A program made the position numbers and the translations under genes. This document shows positions 53,908-61,790 of a stretch of 64,000 bases of DNA, one piece after another. The first letter of the stretch is position 1, and each line of letters begins with the position of its first letter. The notes under the pieces are model-generated. The model was not told the origin of the DNA. It saw nothing but the letters and a program-made list of their open reading frames with translations, and searched no databases. The stretch comes from Harenicola maris (GTDB taxonomy: Bacteria; Pseudomonadota; Alphaproteobacteria; Rhodobacterales; Rhodobacteraceae). Where the stretch lies: NCBI GenBank assembly GCA_018524345.1, contig JADQAZ010000001.1:1550001-1614000 (forward strand), read 5' to 3'.

Positions 53908-54362
53908 AGCGCGTAACTCATGCCGATGCCCCAGCACTGACCCGCGCCGTATTGCGGCACATCGGGCACCTTGACCACCTCGTCGCGGATGGTCACCTCG
54001 ATATTCGCGGTCTCCTTGGGCTGGATCGCATTCCAGATCGCCAGCAGTTCGGATTCCACCACAATGATGCAGCCATCCGACCACGACGGGCCCGTTCCCT
54101 TGTGAATGAAGGCGCCGTTCCCGCTGTTCGCGCCCTTGTTGTATTTCACACCACGGCCCAGCCAGATCCCTTCGCGCTTGGCCCCATTCACACCATCGTC
54201 CTTGTTGGACATGCGCGTGGCATAGGCGGCGTATTTTCCGGCGTTGATCACCATGTTCGGATCCCACCAACAGGTGGTCGAGACATTCACGCCCCCGCCG
54301 GTGAAAGTTAAAATTCCGTCATTCTCCTTGCGAAGCACGTCAATAAGATAACTGGCGGCCAT
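53904..54362 (-). CDS. L,D-transpeptidase-like (Tlde1/DUF2778-type) protein; candidate T6SS effector
   Basis: 152 residues from ATG 54362; GAGAGGAG lies 8 bases upstream, which decides the start over earlier ATGs. There is no signal peptide or membrane helix. The block GAFIHKGTGPSWSDGCIIV holds His87 and the Ser95-x-Gly97-Cys98 motif of L,D-transpeptidase-fold proteins, close to the FIHG...S.GCI pattern of DUF2778/Tlde1. Those effectors are delivered by T6SS to the periplasm and act on peptidoglycan tetrapeptides. The overlapping gene downstream encodes a secreted partner. A housekeeping YkuD enzyme would normally have a signal peptide. Family call is moderate. Confidence 0.6.
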   Translation of the reverse strand: MAASYLIDVLRKENDGILTFTGGGVNVSTTCWWDPNMVINAGKYAAYATRMSNKDDGVNGAKREGIWLGRGVKYNKGANSGNGAFIHKGTGPSWSDGCIIVVESELLAIWNAIQPKETANIEVTIRDEVVKVPDVPQYGAGQCWGIGMSYAL

Positions 54363-54517
54363 AACAGGCTCCTCTCTAACTTTTGCAAAATTATCCATGC
54401 CGCTTAAAAAATTGGGCATCGGGTCAGGAAATGTGCCCACACCCTAGGGCGAGATGCCCTTCAGTCAAAGGAAAAATTGCAAAAATGACGTGAGTTTCAC
54501 GCGCTTCCCATGCAGGC

Positions 54518-55315
54518 CTAATGGCCTGTAACAGCCCCGATATTTGGCGCGGCGCCAAGGTAGACCGGAAGCAAAAGGGAGCTTTGGCTCCAAGGCACTT
54601 GGAGCCCCCCGCTTTGCCGAATGACACTGATCCGCACCCGACGCATCAGATCCTCAATCTCCAACTCGCCCTGCCCCAGCATCTGGGCAAGAGCCGCCGC
54701 AAAGGGCCCATTCCCGCCAACCGGCCCATCCATCGCCGCGGCTCCCGCCTGCGCCGCATATCCAATATAGGTCCCCGCAGGCAGCGGGCCTGAGGATTGC
54801 AAACCACTCTGGCTCTCACCCGCGCGCGCCCTGTCAAAGTCAGGGGTATCGCGGCAAGCATCAATGAACAGCAATTTTTGCCTGGGTATATTAGAGGCCG
54901 CCCAAACCAACAGGTCCAGCGGCACCCCCGTATCCGCAGCGGTATTGCTCTGCCCACCCAAATCCGCATCACGCCCGAACAAAAGCCCCTGCCCGTCGCG
55001 CGTAATTCCATGTCCGGCAAAGTAGATCACCGCAATTTCCGCCTGCCCCGATGTCTGCCGGAACTCCTGAAGCGCAGCCAAAACCCCGTCATGACTCAGG
55101 TCCATATGAAGGGTGGTCCGAAACCCCAACTGCGAGAACGCTTGCGCCACCAAATGCGCATCGGCCTGCGCATTGGGCAACAGCGGCGCCTTGGCATAGC
55201 CGCCGATCCCGATCACAAGGGCTACCCCCTGCCCGCTTTGTGCCACCGCCGCCGCAGCAAACCCACAAATGACCAACACTGCCCCAAGCAATCGCCAGAC
55301 TGCGCGTCCTAACAC
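54518..55315 (-). CDS. Caspase-fold (peptidase C14) secreted protein
   Basis: 265 residues from GTG 55315, overlapping the OmpA-like gene by 7 bases. A signal peptide (about 1-26, AAVAQ) precedes the caspase-fold domain with YFAGHGITRDGQG (His102) and LFIDACRDTPDF (Cys154), so the dyad is intact. Shorter than the protein at 672 and lacks its extra domains. Substrate unknown. Coupled to the OmpA-like gene, which suggests a shared envelope role. Confidence 0.85.
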   Translation of the reverse strand: MLGRAVWRLLGAVLVICGFAAAAVAQSGQGVALVIGIGGYAKAPLLPNAQADAHLVAQAFSQLGFRTTLHMDLSHDGVLAALQEFRQTSGQAEIAVIYFAGHGITRDGQGLLFGRDADLGGQSNTAADTGVPLDLLVWAASNIPRQKLLFIDACRDTPDFDRARAGESQSGLQSSGPLPAGTYIGYAAQAGAAAMDGPVGGNGPFAAALAQMLGQGELEIEDLMRRVRISVIRQSGGLQVPWSQSSLLLPVYLGAAPNIGAVTGH

Positions 55316-55905
55316 CCCGTCGGTCCCGGTGCCCGGACCAGAATTTCAACGCGCCGGTTCAACGGATCGGCCCCATCAAGCCCCGCAAGCGCCGCCCGCT
55401 CGCCGCGCCCTTCGGTGCGCAGGCGCGCGCTCTGGATTTGCCCGGTTTGCAACAGCGCCTCGGCCACCTGCTTCGCCCGGGATCGCGATAGAACATCGTT
55501 AAAATTGGCCGAGCCAACCGTATCCGTATGCCCCACCAACATGATGCAGGCTGTGGACAGTTCCGGCGCCACAAAGGCCCCGGCCAATCGCTTCACATGA
55601 GCGGCATATTCCGGCGTTAACCGGCTGGAGTTAAACGCAAACCGAATAAAGTATCCCTTGGGTCCCCCTGCCGCCTCCAAGGGCGCCGCATCGCGCGAGA
55701 ACCCCGGCTCGATCCGCCGTGTCACACCGGCAATCACGGGCACGGCGCATCCCGGATAAGGACCGCCCATTAATGCATGCAGGATCGCACAGCGATCCGC
55801 CGAAATCGGCAGTTCCCGCACGCCGGTTTGTGCAGCCCCGGGAACAGCCAGTCCCAGGCTCAATAAAAAGGTGCCCAAAAGGCATATCAAAGTGCTCTGG
55901 CGCAT
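55309..55905 (-). CDS. OmpA-family secreted protein
   Basis: 198 residues from ATG 55905, with AGGAGG 6 bases upstream. A signal peptide (about 1-25, PGAAQ) leads to a Cys-containing segment (DRCAILHALMG, YPGCAVP) and a C-terminal OmpA domain (about 90-195, LVGHTDTVGSANFNDVLSRSRA, GRGERAAL, NRRVEI). Likely a soluble peptidoglycan-binding protein. Translationally coupled to the caspase-fold gene. Confidence 0.88.
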   Translation of the reverse strand: MRQSTLICLLGTFLLSLGLAVPGAAQTGVRELPISADRCAILHALMGGPYPGCAVPVIAGVTRRIEPGFSRDAAPLEAAGGPKGYFIRFAFNSSRLTPEYAAHVKRLAGAFVAPELSTACIMLVGHTDTVGSANFNDVLSRSRAKQVAEALLQTGQIQSARLRTEGRGERAALAGLDGADPLNRRVEILVRAPGPTGC

Positions 55906-56055
55906 CGCGGCCTCCTGTTCCCCAAGGAAAACCATCCGGACGTTAACCACAGGTGAACAAACCAAGAAAAGGTAGATAAAAATTTAGGAAAACACCCTTT
56001 GCAGAACCACCAACCTTCACCTGTTATTAAACAACATGCTTCTAAAAATCGCCCT

Positions 56056-57438
56056 ATGATGGTGATTTACAAACGTTCCACAGCCCGGCTGTTAACCCTC
56101 CTTCTCGGCCTCCTCGGGCCTTTGATTCTGGCGTCTTGCGGCGACCGCGTCCCGCGCTTTACCCCCGCGATAGCGGAGCCTGCAACGCGCCCCGCCCGCA
56201 ACTTCACCTCCTTCGCCAAGTCCCTGAGATGTATGGATGATTTGCTACTGGCGAAGGGGCGCAGGGGTACGTTGATCTCCTCCACCTACATTCCGGACGA
56301 GACAAACTTGGTAAACGTCGGCGCCGATGACATGTTGATCAACGCCTTTAACCAACTCAATCGAAAAAGCCGCAGCTACATCTTCGTCGATCAGGCTCTA
56401 GTGCGCAAAGACGGCATTCCCGAAATTCAGCTCGGCTCGAAAAAGGACGTCACGCCAAGCCTTTATATCCGCGGCTCGATCAGCCAGCTGGACGCGAACA
56501 CAGCAAGCGGCGATCTCGGCGCGGACTTTACCCAACTTGACAGCCTGACCCCCGGTTTCAGTTATAAGACAGCCGGTTATGGCCGCGATATGTCCGTCGT
56601 CACGGTGGACATGCACCTTGTCGCCTACCCCAGCCGCCGGGTCCTAACGGGCGGCTCCGTTGCCAATTCCATGGTCGTCGTCAGCCGCGGTTGGGGCACC
56701 GGCGCAAAGGGCCTGATCGAGAATGCGCGCCTCGGCGTGACCCTTGAAATCGACCGGATCGAAAGCCGCGGACAAGCGGTGCGCAACCTCGTCGAACTCA
56801 ACCTGATCGAATTGATCGGGCGCCACGCGGGCGTGCCCTACTGGACCTGCCTCGAACTGCCCGCCACCGATGCGCGGAACAACCGGCGCGATGAACGGCG
56901 CTTTACCTTCGCCACCCGCCGCGACATGACCCGCGAGGCTCAGGAAATGCTCCAGGAACTGGGGCTCTACTATGGCCAAACCGATGGCAAACTCGATGAC
57001 GCCACCCGCCGGGCAATTTCCACCTTCCAAGCCAAGGAGAACATCCTGCCAAACGGCATCGTCGACTACGATCTGATCACGCGCCTGCGGGAACGCACCG
57101 GTTGGCTAGAACCGATGAAGGACACCTCCCCGCCGGCCACCACCAGAACCGCCTCAACCAAACGGCGCAGCGCAGAAACCGCGCCCCTCTCCGCTCTGGC
57201 GGCGCCGACAGCCGTCCAGCGCAAACCAGCCCCTACAGTGGCAACAGCCGCCCCCAAACCGATTGTCCAAACGAGGGTAGAAACCCGCACCCTGCCCCCC
57301 GCGGCATCAACGCCTCAACCCGCGAGCAGCGCACAGGCCTGCCCACCGCAGCAAACCTGCACCGAAGGCTACGTGAACCTCTACGAGTTTCTTCAAAGGA
57401 AACAGACTGTGCAGGAGGCCATTCCCCCGCAACAATAG
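56056..57438 (+). CDS. CsgG/HfaB-like lipoprotein with peptidoglycan-binding domain
   Basis: 460 residues from ATG 56056; a TTG at 55999 preceded by AGGA would add 19. The signal ends in a lipobox, LILASC (Cys28), so it is a lipoprotein. The CsgG-like part (about 60-280) has DMLINAFNQLNRKSRSYIFVDQ, TPSLYIRGSISQLD and VTVDMHLVAYPSRRVL. CsgG makes an outer-membrane pore for curli; HfaB does so for holdfast anchors. Then comes a peptidoglycan-binding_1-like module (about 305-360, LQELGLYYGQTDGKLDDATR) and a Pro/Ala-rich tail. No CsgA/HfaA/HfaD gene lies beside it, so the exported partner is unknown. Divergent from the OmpA-caspase set. Confidence 0.82.
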   Translation: MMVIYKRSTARLLTLLLGLLGPLILASCGDRVPRFTPAIAEPATRPARNFTSFAKSLRCMDDLLLAKGRRGTLISSTYIPDETNLVNVGADDMLINAFNQLNRKSRSYIFVDQALVRKDGIPEIQLGSKKDVTPSLYIRGSISQLDANTASGDLGADFTQLDSLTPGFSYKTAGYGRDMSVVTVDMHLVAYPSRRVLTGGSVANSMVVVSRGWGTGAKGLIENARLGVTLEIDRIESRGQAVRNLVELNLIELIGRHAGVPYWTCLELPATDARNNRRDERRFTFATRRDMTREAQEMLQELGLYYGQTDGKLDDATRRAISTFQAKENILPNGIVDYDLITRLRERTGWLEPMKDTSPPATTRTASTKRRSAETAPLSALAAPTAVQRKPAPTVATAAPKPIVQTRVETRTLPPAASTPQPASSAQACPPQQTCTEGYVNLYEFLQRKQTVQEAIPPQQ

Positions 57439-57476
57439 AAAAAAGTTGATCAAACTACCGCATAATGTTTCAGTTT

Positions 57477-57959
57477 TTAACGAAACGGATACATCCAAAC
57501 ACGGTAGTCATCGATCAACACATGCGCGCGCGAAATTTCATCCCCGGTCATCTTTTTGGCGACCTCCTCAATGCTGATCGCCGCATCGGGATCACCCCCG
57601 ATCGCGCTCAGCCCGTACCAAAGGTAGGCCCGCACAAGATCGGGCGCAGGCAGGCCGAGGCCCAATTCGTAATACCAGCCAACCCCGGATTGCGCCCCGG
57701 GATGCCCCTTCATCGAGGCGCGCAGATACCACTCAAAGGCACGCTCAACGTCCTTTTCCACCCCAAGACCAAGGGCATACATCACACCGATCAGCTCCTC
57801 GGCCTCCGCATTGCCGGAACGCGCCGCGGGCCAAAGCGCCTCGCGCGCCTCCTCGAACTGGCCCGCTTCCATCATGTCGCGCGCCTCTTCCATCCCGGCG
57901 CTGGCCGATCCGGCCAAAAGGGTCAGGCACAATCCGCCAGCTATAAACACATTGCGCAT
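57477..57959 (-). CDS. Sel1-repeat periplasmic protein
   Basis: 160 residues from ATG 57959. A signal peptide (1-21, ending AGSASA) is followed by three Sel1/TPR-like helical pairs: GNAEAEELIGVMYALGLGVEKD and AFEWYLRASMKGHPGAQSGVGWYYELGLGL, then AYLWYGLSAIGGD. Sel1 repeats mediate protein contacts. Its ATG lies within a few bases of the start of the divergent peroxidase gene, which leaves no spacer for separate promoters. Confidence 0.8.
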   Translation of the reverse strand: MRNVFIAGGLCLTLLAGSASAGMEEARDMMEAGQFEEAREALWPAARSGNAEAEELIGVMYALGLGVEKDVERAFEWYLRASMKGHPGAQSGVGWYYELGLGLPAPDLVRAYLWYGLSAIGGDPDAAISIEEVAKKMTGDEISRAHVLIDDYRVWMYPFR

Positions 57960-59276
57960 CGCGCGATCCTTTCCGTCGGTCTGGCCATCACGGCGCAGAC
58001 GGGCCTTGCGTATGACCTGCCCGAACCACTGGCCGAGCAGGACTTCCTCACCTTTGATGCCAAGCAGACCGCCCTTGGGCAACTGTTGTTTTACGACAAG
58101 ATCCTCTCGGGCAACCAGAATATCGCCTGCGCCACCTGCCACCACCATGACCTCGGCGGCACGGATGCGCTCAGCCTCGGCATCGGCGAGGGCGGCAAGG
58201 GCCTTGGCGCAAAACGCACCCCCGGCGAGGGCGCGGACCGGATCGCAAAACGCATCCCCCGCAACGCCCCCGCCCTGTGGAACCTCGCCCATAAGGACAT
58301 CCGCGTGCTGTTCCATGACGGACGGCTCGAAATCTCCGACATCTACGACAACGGCTTTGACAGCCCGGCGCAGGAATGGCTGCCCAAAGGCCTGCCCAAT
58401 ATCATCGCCGCCCAAGCCGTTTTCCCCATCACTGCCCAGTTCGAAATGGCCGGAAACCCCAAGGAAAACGAGGTCGCAGGCGCCGTCCATGACCGCATCG
58501 ACGCCGCTTGGCCGATCCTCGCCAAACGCGTGCGTATCATCCCCGAATACGGCGAGGCCTTTGTGGAGGCTTTCCCGAATATCGACCGCCCCGAAGAGGT
58601 CACCATCGTCGAAATCGCCTCCGCCCTCGCCGCCTTTATCGGAACCGAATGGAAGAACCACGACAGCCCCTTCGACGCCTATCTCGCTGGCGACAAAGAG
58701 GCCCTCTCCCCCGCGCAAGTCCGCGGGATGGACCTGTTTTTCACCAAGGCCAATTGCGCCGCCTGCCACAACGGCCCCCTACTCACGGATCAGGCCTTCC
58801 ATGCCATCGGCCTGCCCGCCTTTGGCCCCGGCCGCACCCGCGCCTTTGATCCCCTGCCCCGCGACGTGGGCCGCATGGGCCACAGCGACCGACTAGAGGA
58901 CGCCTACCGCTTCCGCACCCCGCCCCTGCGCAATGTCACGCTCACCGGCCCCTATGGCCACAACGGCGCCTATAAATCCCTGCGCGCCATGGTCCGGCAC
59001 CACCTGAACCCCGCCCTCGCCCGCCAACTCTGGAGCACCCATGACGCTCACCTGCCCGAGGTCCCATGGCTGGCCAAGGCCGACCTGCTTATTCAGTCCG
59101 ACGCCCGCGAAATGGCGCGGCAGAATGCCAAGCTCGACATCGAACCAAAGCGTCTGTCAGAGGATGAATTCAACGACCTGATGGCCTTTCTCGAGGGGCT
59201 GACCGGAGAGACCGCCCGCACCCGCCCCATGGGCCCGCCCAAAGCGGTGCCAAGCGGCCTGCCCGTCGACGATTAG
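57951..59276 (+). CDS. Di-heme cytochrome c peroxidase (MauG/CcpA family)
   Basis: About 441 residues. Two heme motifs are clear: CATCH (60-64) and CAACH (269-273). FDSPAQEWLP, GMDLFF and RTPPLRNVTLTGPYGHNGAY match the family. A signal-like stretch (IAHRAILSVGLAITAQTGLA) begins near 57951, yet no ATG, GTG or TTG in frame lies close. The start shown is an ATT that would give MAHRAIL and should be treated as uncertain. The open frame extends further upstream, but there it lies opposite the Sel1 gene and does not look coding. Its stop overlaps the convergent glycerate kinase by 3 bases. Removes hydrogen peroxide in the periplasm or modifies a protein partner. Confidence 0.75.
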   Translation: MAHRAILSVGLAITAQTGLAYDLPEPLAEQDFLTFDAKQTALGQLLFYDKILSGNQNIACATCHHHDLGGTDALSLGIGEGGKGLGAKRTPGEGADRIAKRIPRNAPALWNLAHKDIRVLFHDGRLEISDIYDNGFDSPAQEWLPKGLPNIIAAQAVFPITAQFEMAGNPKENEVAGAVHDRIDAAWPILAKRVRIIPEYGEAFVEAFPNIDRPEEVTIVEIASALAAFIGTEWKNHDSPFDAYLAGDKEALSPAQVRGMDLFFTKANCAACHNGPLLTDQAFHAIGLPAFGPGRTRAFDPLPRDVGRMGHSDRLEDAYRFRTPPLRNVTLTGPYGHNGAYKSLRAMVRHHLNPALARQLWSTHDAHLPEVPWLAKADLLIQSDAREMARQNAKLDIEPKRLSEDEFNDLMAFLEGLTGETARTRPMGPPKAVPSGLPVDD

Positions 59277-60514
59277 ACCCGGATCAAAACCTGCAAATCG
59301 GCCACATTCGTGCCCGTGCCGCCGGTCATCAACAGATCGCCCGTCGCCGCCAGTCCGGCGTAGCTGTCGTTGTTCTCCAGCAAGGCCGCCACATCCGCAC
59401 CCGCGGCCTGCGCCCGTGCCATGGTCCCGCCATCGACCAAACCGCCCGCCGCATCGGTCGGCCCGTCGCGCCCGTCTGTGCCGCCCGACAGGAAACACCA
59501 ATCGCCGCTCCAGCCTGCCTCCTGCGCCAGTTGCGCAAGGCGCAGGGCCATATGCTGATTGCGCCCGCCGCGGCCCGTGCCGCGCAGGGTGACGGTTGTT
59601 TCCCCGCCAAAGAGGTAAACCCCCGGCCCCGCCGCGCCAACAGCCAGAACATGGCGCGCGGCATCCTCCACGTCGCCCTCAAGGGGCACATCGGCCACCA
59701 CGGCCTCCTCCCCCGCAACCGAGGCCATGGCCGCAACGCTCACCGCGTTTGAGCCGGTCAAATGGTTCTGCGCCGCCGGTCCCGCCTCCGCGCCGCTGCC
59801 GCCCCTGCGCAAAACCTCCAGCGCCGCCTCGGGGCAGTGCTCCGCGATCCCGCGCGCTTCCAAGGCCGCCAGCGCCTGCGCCGACGTGCCGATGGGCGTC
59901 GCCGTCGGGCCAGAGGCAATCACCCGCAGGTCATCGCCCACCACATCCGACAGGATCAGCGAGGTCACCAAAGCCGGCGCTGCCCGCCGCGACAGCCCCC
60001 CGCCCTTCAGGCGCGAAAGCTGTTGCCGCACAAGGTTCATCTCTGTGATATCCGCGCCAGAGGCCAGAAGCGCGGCATTCACCGTCATCTTGTCCTCAAG
60101 GCTCATCCCCTCGGCCGGGAGCGGCATCAAGGCCGATCCCCCGCCCGAAACAAGCACGATCAAATGATCCCCCGCCTCCAAGGCTCCCGCCTCCTGCCAA
60201 ACCCGCTCTGCCGCCCCGTGGCCGATGGCATCGGGCACCGGATGGGCGGCGGCAAAAACCTCCGCTCCGGGCAGGTCCACGGCATTCTCGGGGTTGGTGA
60301 TGACAAGACACAGGTCCGGCGCAGGCAAAGCCGCAAGGGCCGCCCGCGCCATGGGCACAGCGGCCTTACCAACGGCAAGCACAACGCGCCTGCGCGCCTG
60401 CGGCAAGGGATGGCTTTGGAAATAGGCCTCCACCCCGGTCTCGGGGTTGGCGGCGGCAACGCCCGCATCAAAAATGGCGCGGGCCCGGTCTCTGATCGCT
60501 TGATTTTGGCTCAT
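59273..60514 (-). CDS. Glycerate 2-kinase (MOFRL/GckA family)
   Basis: 413 residues. The N-terminal DUF4147 region carries VVLAVGKAAVPMARAAL, CLVITNPENA and LIVLVSGGGSALMPLP; the C-terminal MOFRL region has VYLFGGETTVTLRGTGRGGRNQ and LSGGTDGRDGPTDAAGGLVD. Makes 2-phosphoglycerate from glycerate with ATP. May be under control of the LacI-type regulator upstream on the same strand. No glycerate-producing enzyme (hydroxypyruvate or tartronate semialdehyde reductase) is in view. Confidence 0.92.
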   Translation of the reverse strand: MSQNQAIRDRARAIFDAGVAAANPETGVEAYFQSHPLPQARRRVVLAVGKAAVPMARAALAALPAPDLCLVITNPENAVDLPGAEVFAAAHPVPDAIGHGAAERVWQEAGALEAGDHLIVLVSGGGSALMPLPAEGMSLEDKMTVNAALLASGADITEMNLVRQQLSRLKGGGLSRRAAPALVTSLILSDVVGDDLRVIASGPTATPIGTSAQALAALEARGIAEHCPEAALEVLRRGGSGAEAGPAAQNHLTGSNAVSVAAMASVAGEEAVVADVPLEGDVEDAARHVLAVGAAGPGVYLFGGETTVTLRGTGRGGRNQHMALRLAQLAQEAGWSGDWCFLSGGTDGRDGPTDAAGGLVDGGTMARAQAAGADVAALLENNDSYAGLAATGDLLMTGGTGTNVADLQVLIRV

Positions 60515-60574
60515 GGCCTAAGATGTGCCTTACGCAGCGGCAAATTGCCAGAGGCACAGCGAAACCCGCAGGGA

Positions 60575-61606
60575 TTACCCCTGATATGCGGCGGTAGAGG
60601 CCCGCTCGATCAGCTCCAGCGGCACAACCACATCCTGCGCCGCGCCCATGGGCACCTTCTTTTCCAGCAGATCAAGCAGCATCTTCGCAGAGCCCGCCCC
60701 GATCATCTGCCGATCCTGCCGGATCGTCGTCAGCGCAGGCACGAAATACTGCGAGACCGTCAGATCGTCATAGCCGATCACCGACATATCCTCCGGCACC
60801 CGCAGGCCAGCCCGCAAAGCGCCCGACAAAACCGCCAGCGCCATCATATCGCTGCAACAGAACACACCGGTCGGCCGCGGCGACATGGCCAGCAGCTCCG
60901 GCACCATCTTCTCCGCCGATTGGGTGGTGAAATCCCCGTGCATGACCTCAACACGCGTCGCCCCAAGGCTCTTGGCCTTGGCACAAAAGCCCGCCTCGCG
61001 CTGCTCGGAAACAGGGTTGCCCTTCTCGCCGGTGAAAATCACCAGCCGCTCATGGCCCAAACCACACAGATGCTCCGCGGCCATCTCGCCGCCGCGCACA
61101 TCATCACAGCCCACCCCGGGAAACTTGCCGCGCAGGTCCAGCTCATTGCCAAAGACAACCGGCGCCTCGGGCGGCGCATTGGCAAGGATCGCTTGGCTGG
61201 CATTGGTCTGGCCACTGTCCAGAACCAAAAGCCCGTCGACCCGCCCGTCCAGCAGCATCCACTCCCCCGGATGACGCTCACCCGCGTCCATCAAAGTGTC
61301 GGTGATCAAGACGCTATAATCGGTTTTGCCGAAAACCGACTGAATCCCCGCCAAAATCCCCGAGAAAAACGGGTTAGACAAATTCGGAACCAGAACCCCC
61401 ACGGCCCCGGCCTTCTGCGTGCGCAGATTGCGGGCCGCGCGGTTGGCGCGATACCCCGTGGCACGCACCGCTTCCATCACAAGGTTGCGTGTGTCCTCGG
61501 TGACGATCTCGGGGTTGGAAAGGGTGCGGGAAACGGTCGCGGTGGAGACACCTGCATGCTTTGCAACGTCCTGAATAGTGGCCGTTTTCTTTATACTCAG
61601 CTGCAC
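60575..61606 (-). CDS. LacI-family transcription regulator
   Basis: 343 residues from GTG 61606, with AGGGGG 5 bases upstream; this gives the usual LacI length and removes a 47-residue upstream run that covers the operator-like site. The HTH domain has TIQDVAKHAGVSTATVSRTLSNP and the hinge RAARNLRTQKAGAVGVLVPN. The ligand domain has VIGYDDLTVSQYFVPALTTI. It likely senses a sugar or sugar acid and controls itself and perhaps the glycerate kinase 60 bases downstream. Confidence 0.92.
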   Translation of the reverse strand: MQLSIKKTATIQDVAKHAGVSTATVSRTLSNPEIVTEDTRNLVMEAVRATGYRANRAARNLRTQKAGAVGVLVPNLSNPFFSGILAGIQSVFGKTDYSVLITDTLMDAGERHPGEWMLLDGRVDGLLVLDSGQTNASQAILANAPPEAPVVFGNELDLRGKFPGVGCDDVRGGEMAAEHLCGLGHERLVIFTGEKGNPVSEQREAGFCAKAKSLGATRVEVMHGDFTTQSAEKMVPELLAMSPRPTGVFCCSDMMALAVLSGALRAGLRVPEDMSVIGYDDLTVSQYFVPALTTIRQDRQMIGAGSAKMLLDLLEKKVPMGAAQDVVVPLELIERASTAAYQG

Positions 61607-61700
61607 AAAAACCCCCTGAAGGCTGCGGGATGCCCGCCCCTCGTCACTCGTCCGCTTCATCCGAAGAAGGGTCCAAGCCGAGGGGCCCGAACCAACCCGT

Positions 61701-61717
61701 GTATCTAAATTTGATAC
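61701..61717. promoter_or_regulatory. Operator-like near-palindrome upstream of the LacI-type gene
   Basis: GTATCTAAATTTGATAC has perfect GTATC/GATAC arms and mismatches only at two central pairs. It lies in the 184-base gap between the LacI-type gene and the type I secretion gene, 95 bases before the GTG. Fits an autoregulatory site. Confidence 0.45.
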
Positions 61718-61790
61718 AACCCTCTTACAAATCGGCCAAAGGGCCAACTTGTCTATTTGTCAGCTTTGGGGGTGACTTCGCATCAGGGGT

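Noticed and set aside
53908-54270. Upstream part of the long minus-strand frame that contains the candidate immunity gene
   Set aside because: It lies opposite in frame to the L,D-transpeptidase-like gene, is Arg/Gly/His-rich, and precedes a clear signal peptide that starts at GTG 53907.
57465-57950. N-terminal extension of the peroxidase frame upstream of its signal peptide
   Set aside because: This stretch lies opposite the Sel1 gene, which has a signal peptide and repeats. The extension is Arg/Pro-rich and precedes a signal-like sequence, so it is unlikely to be translated.
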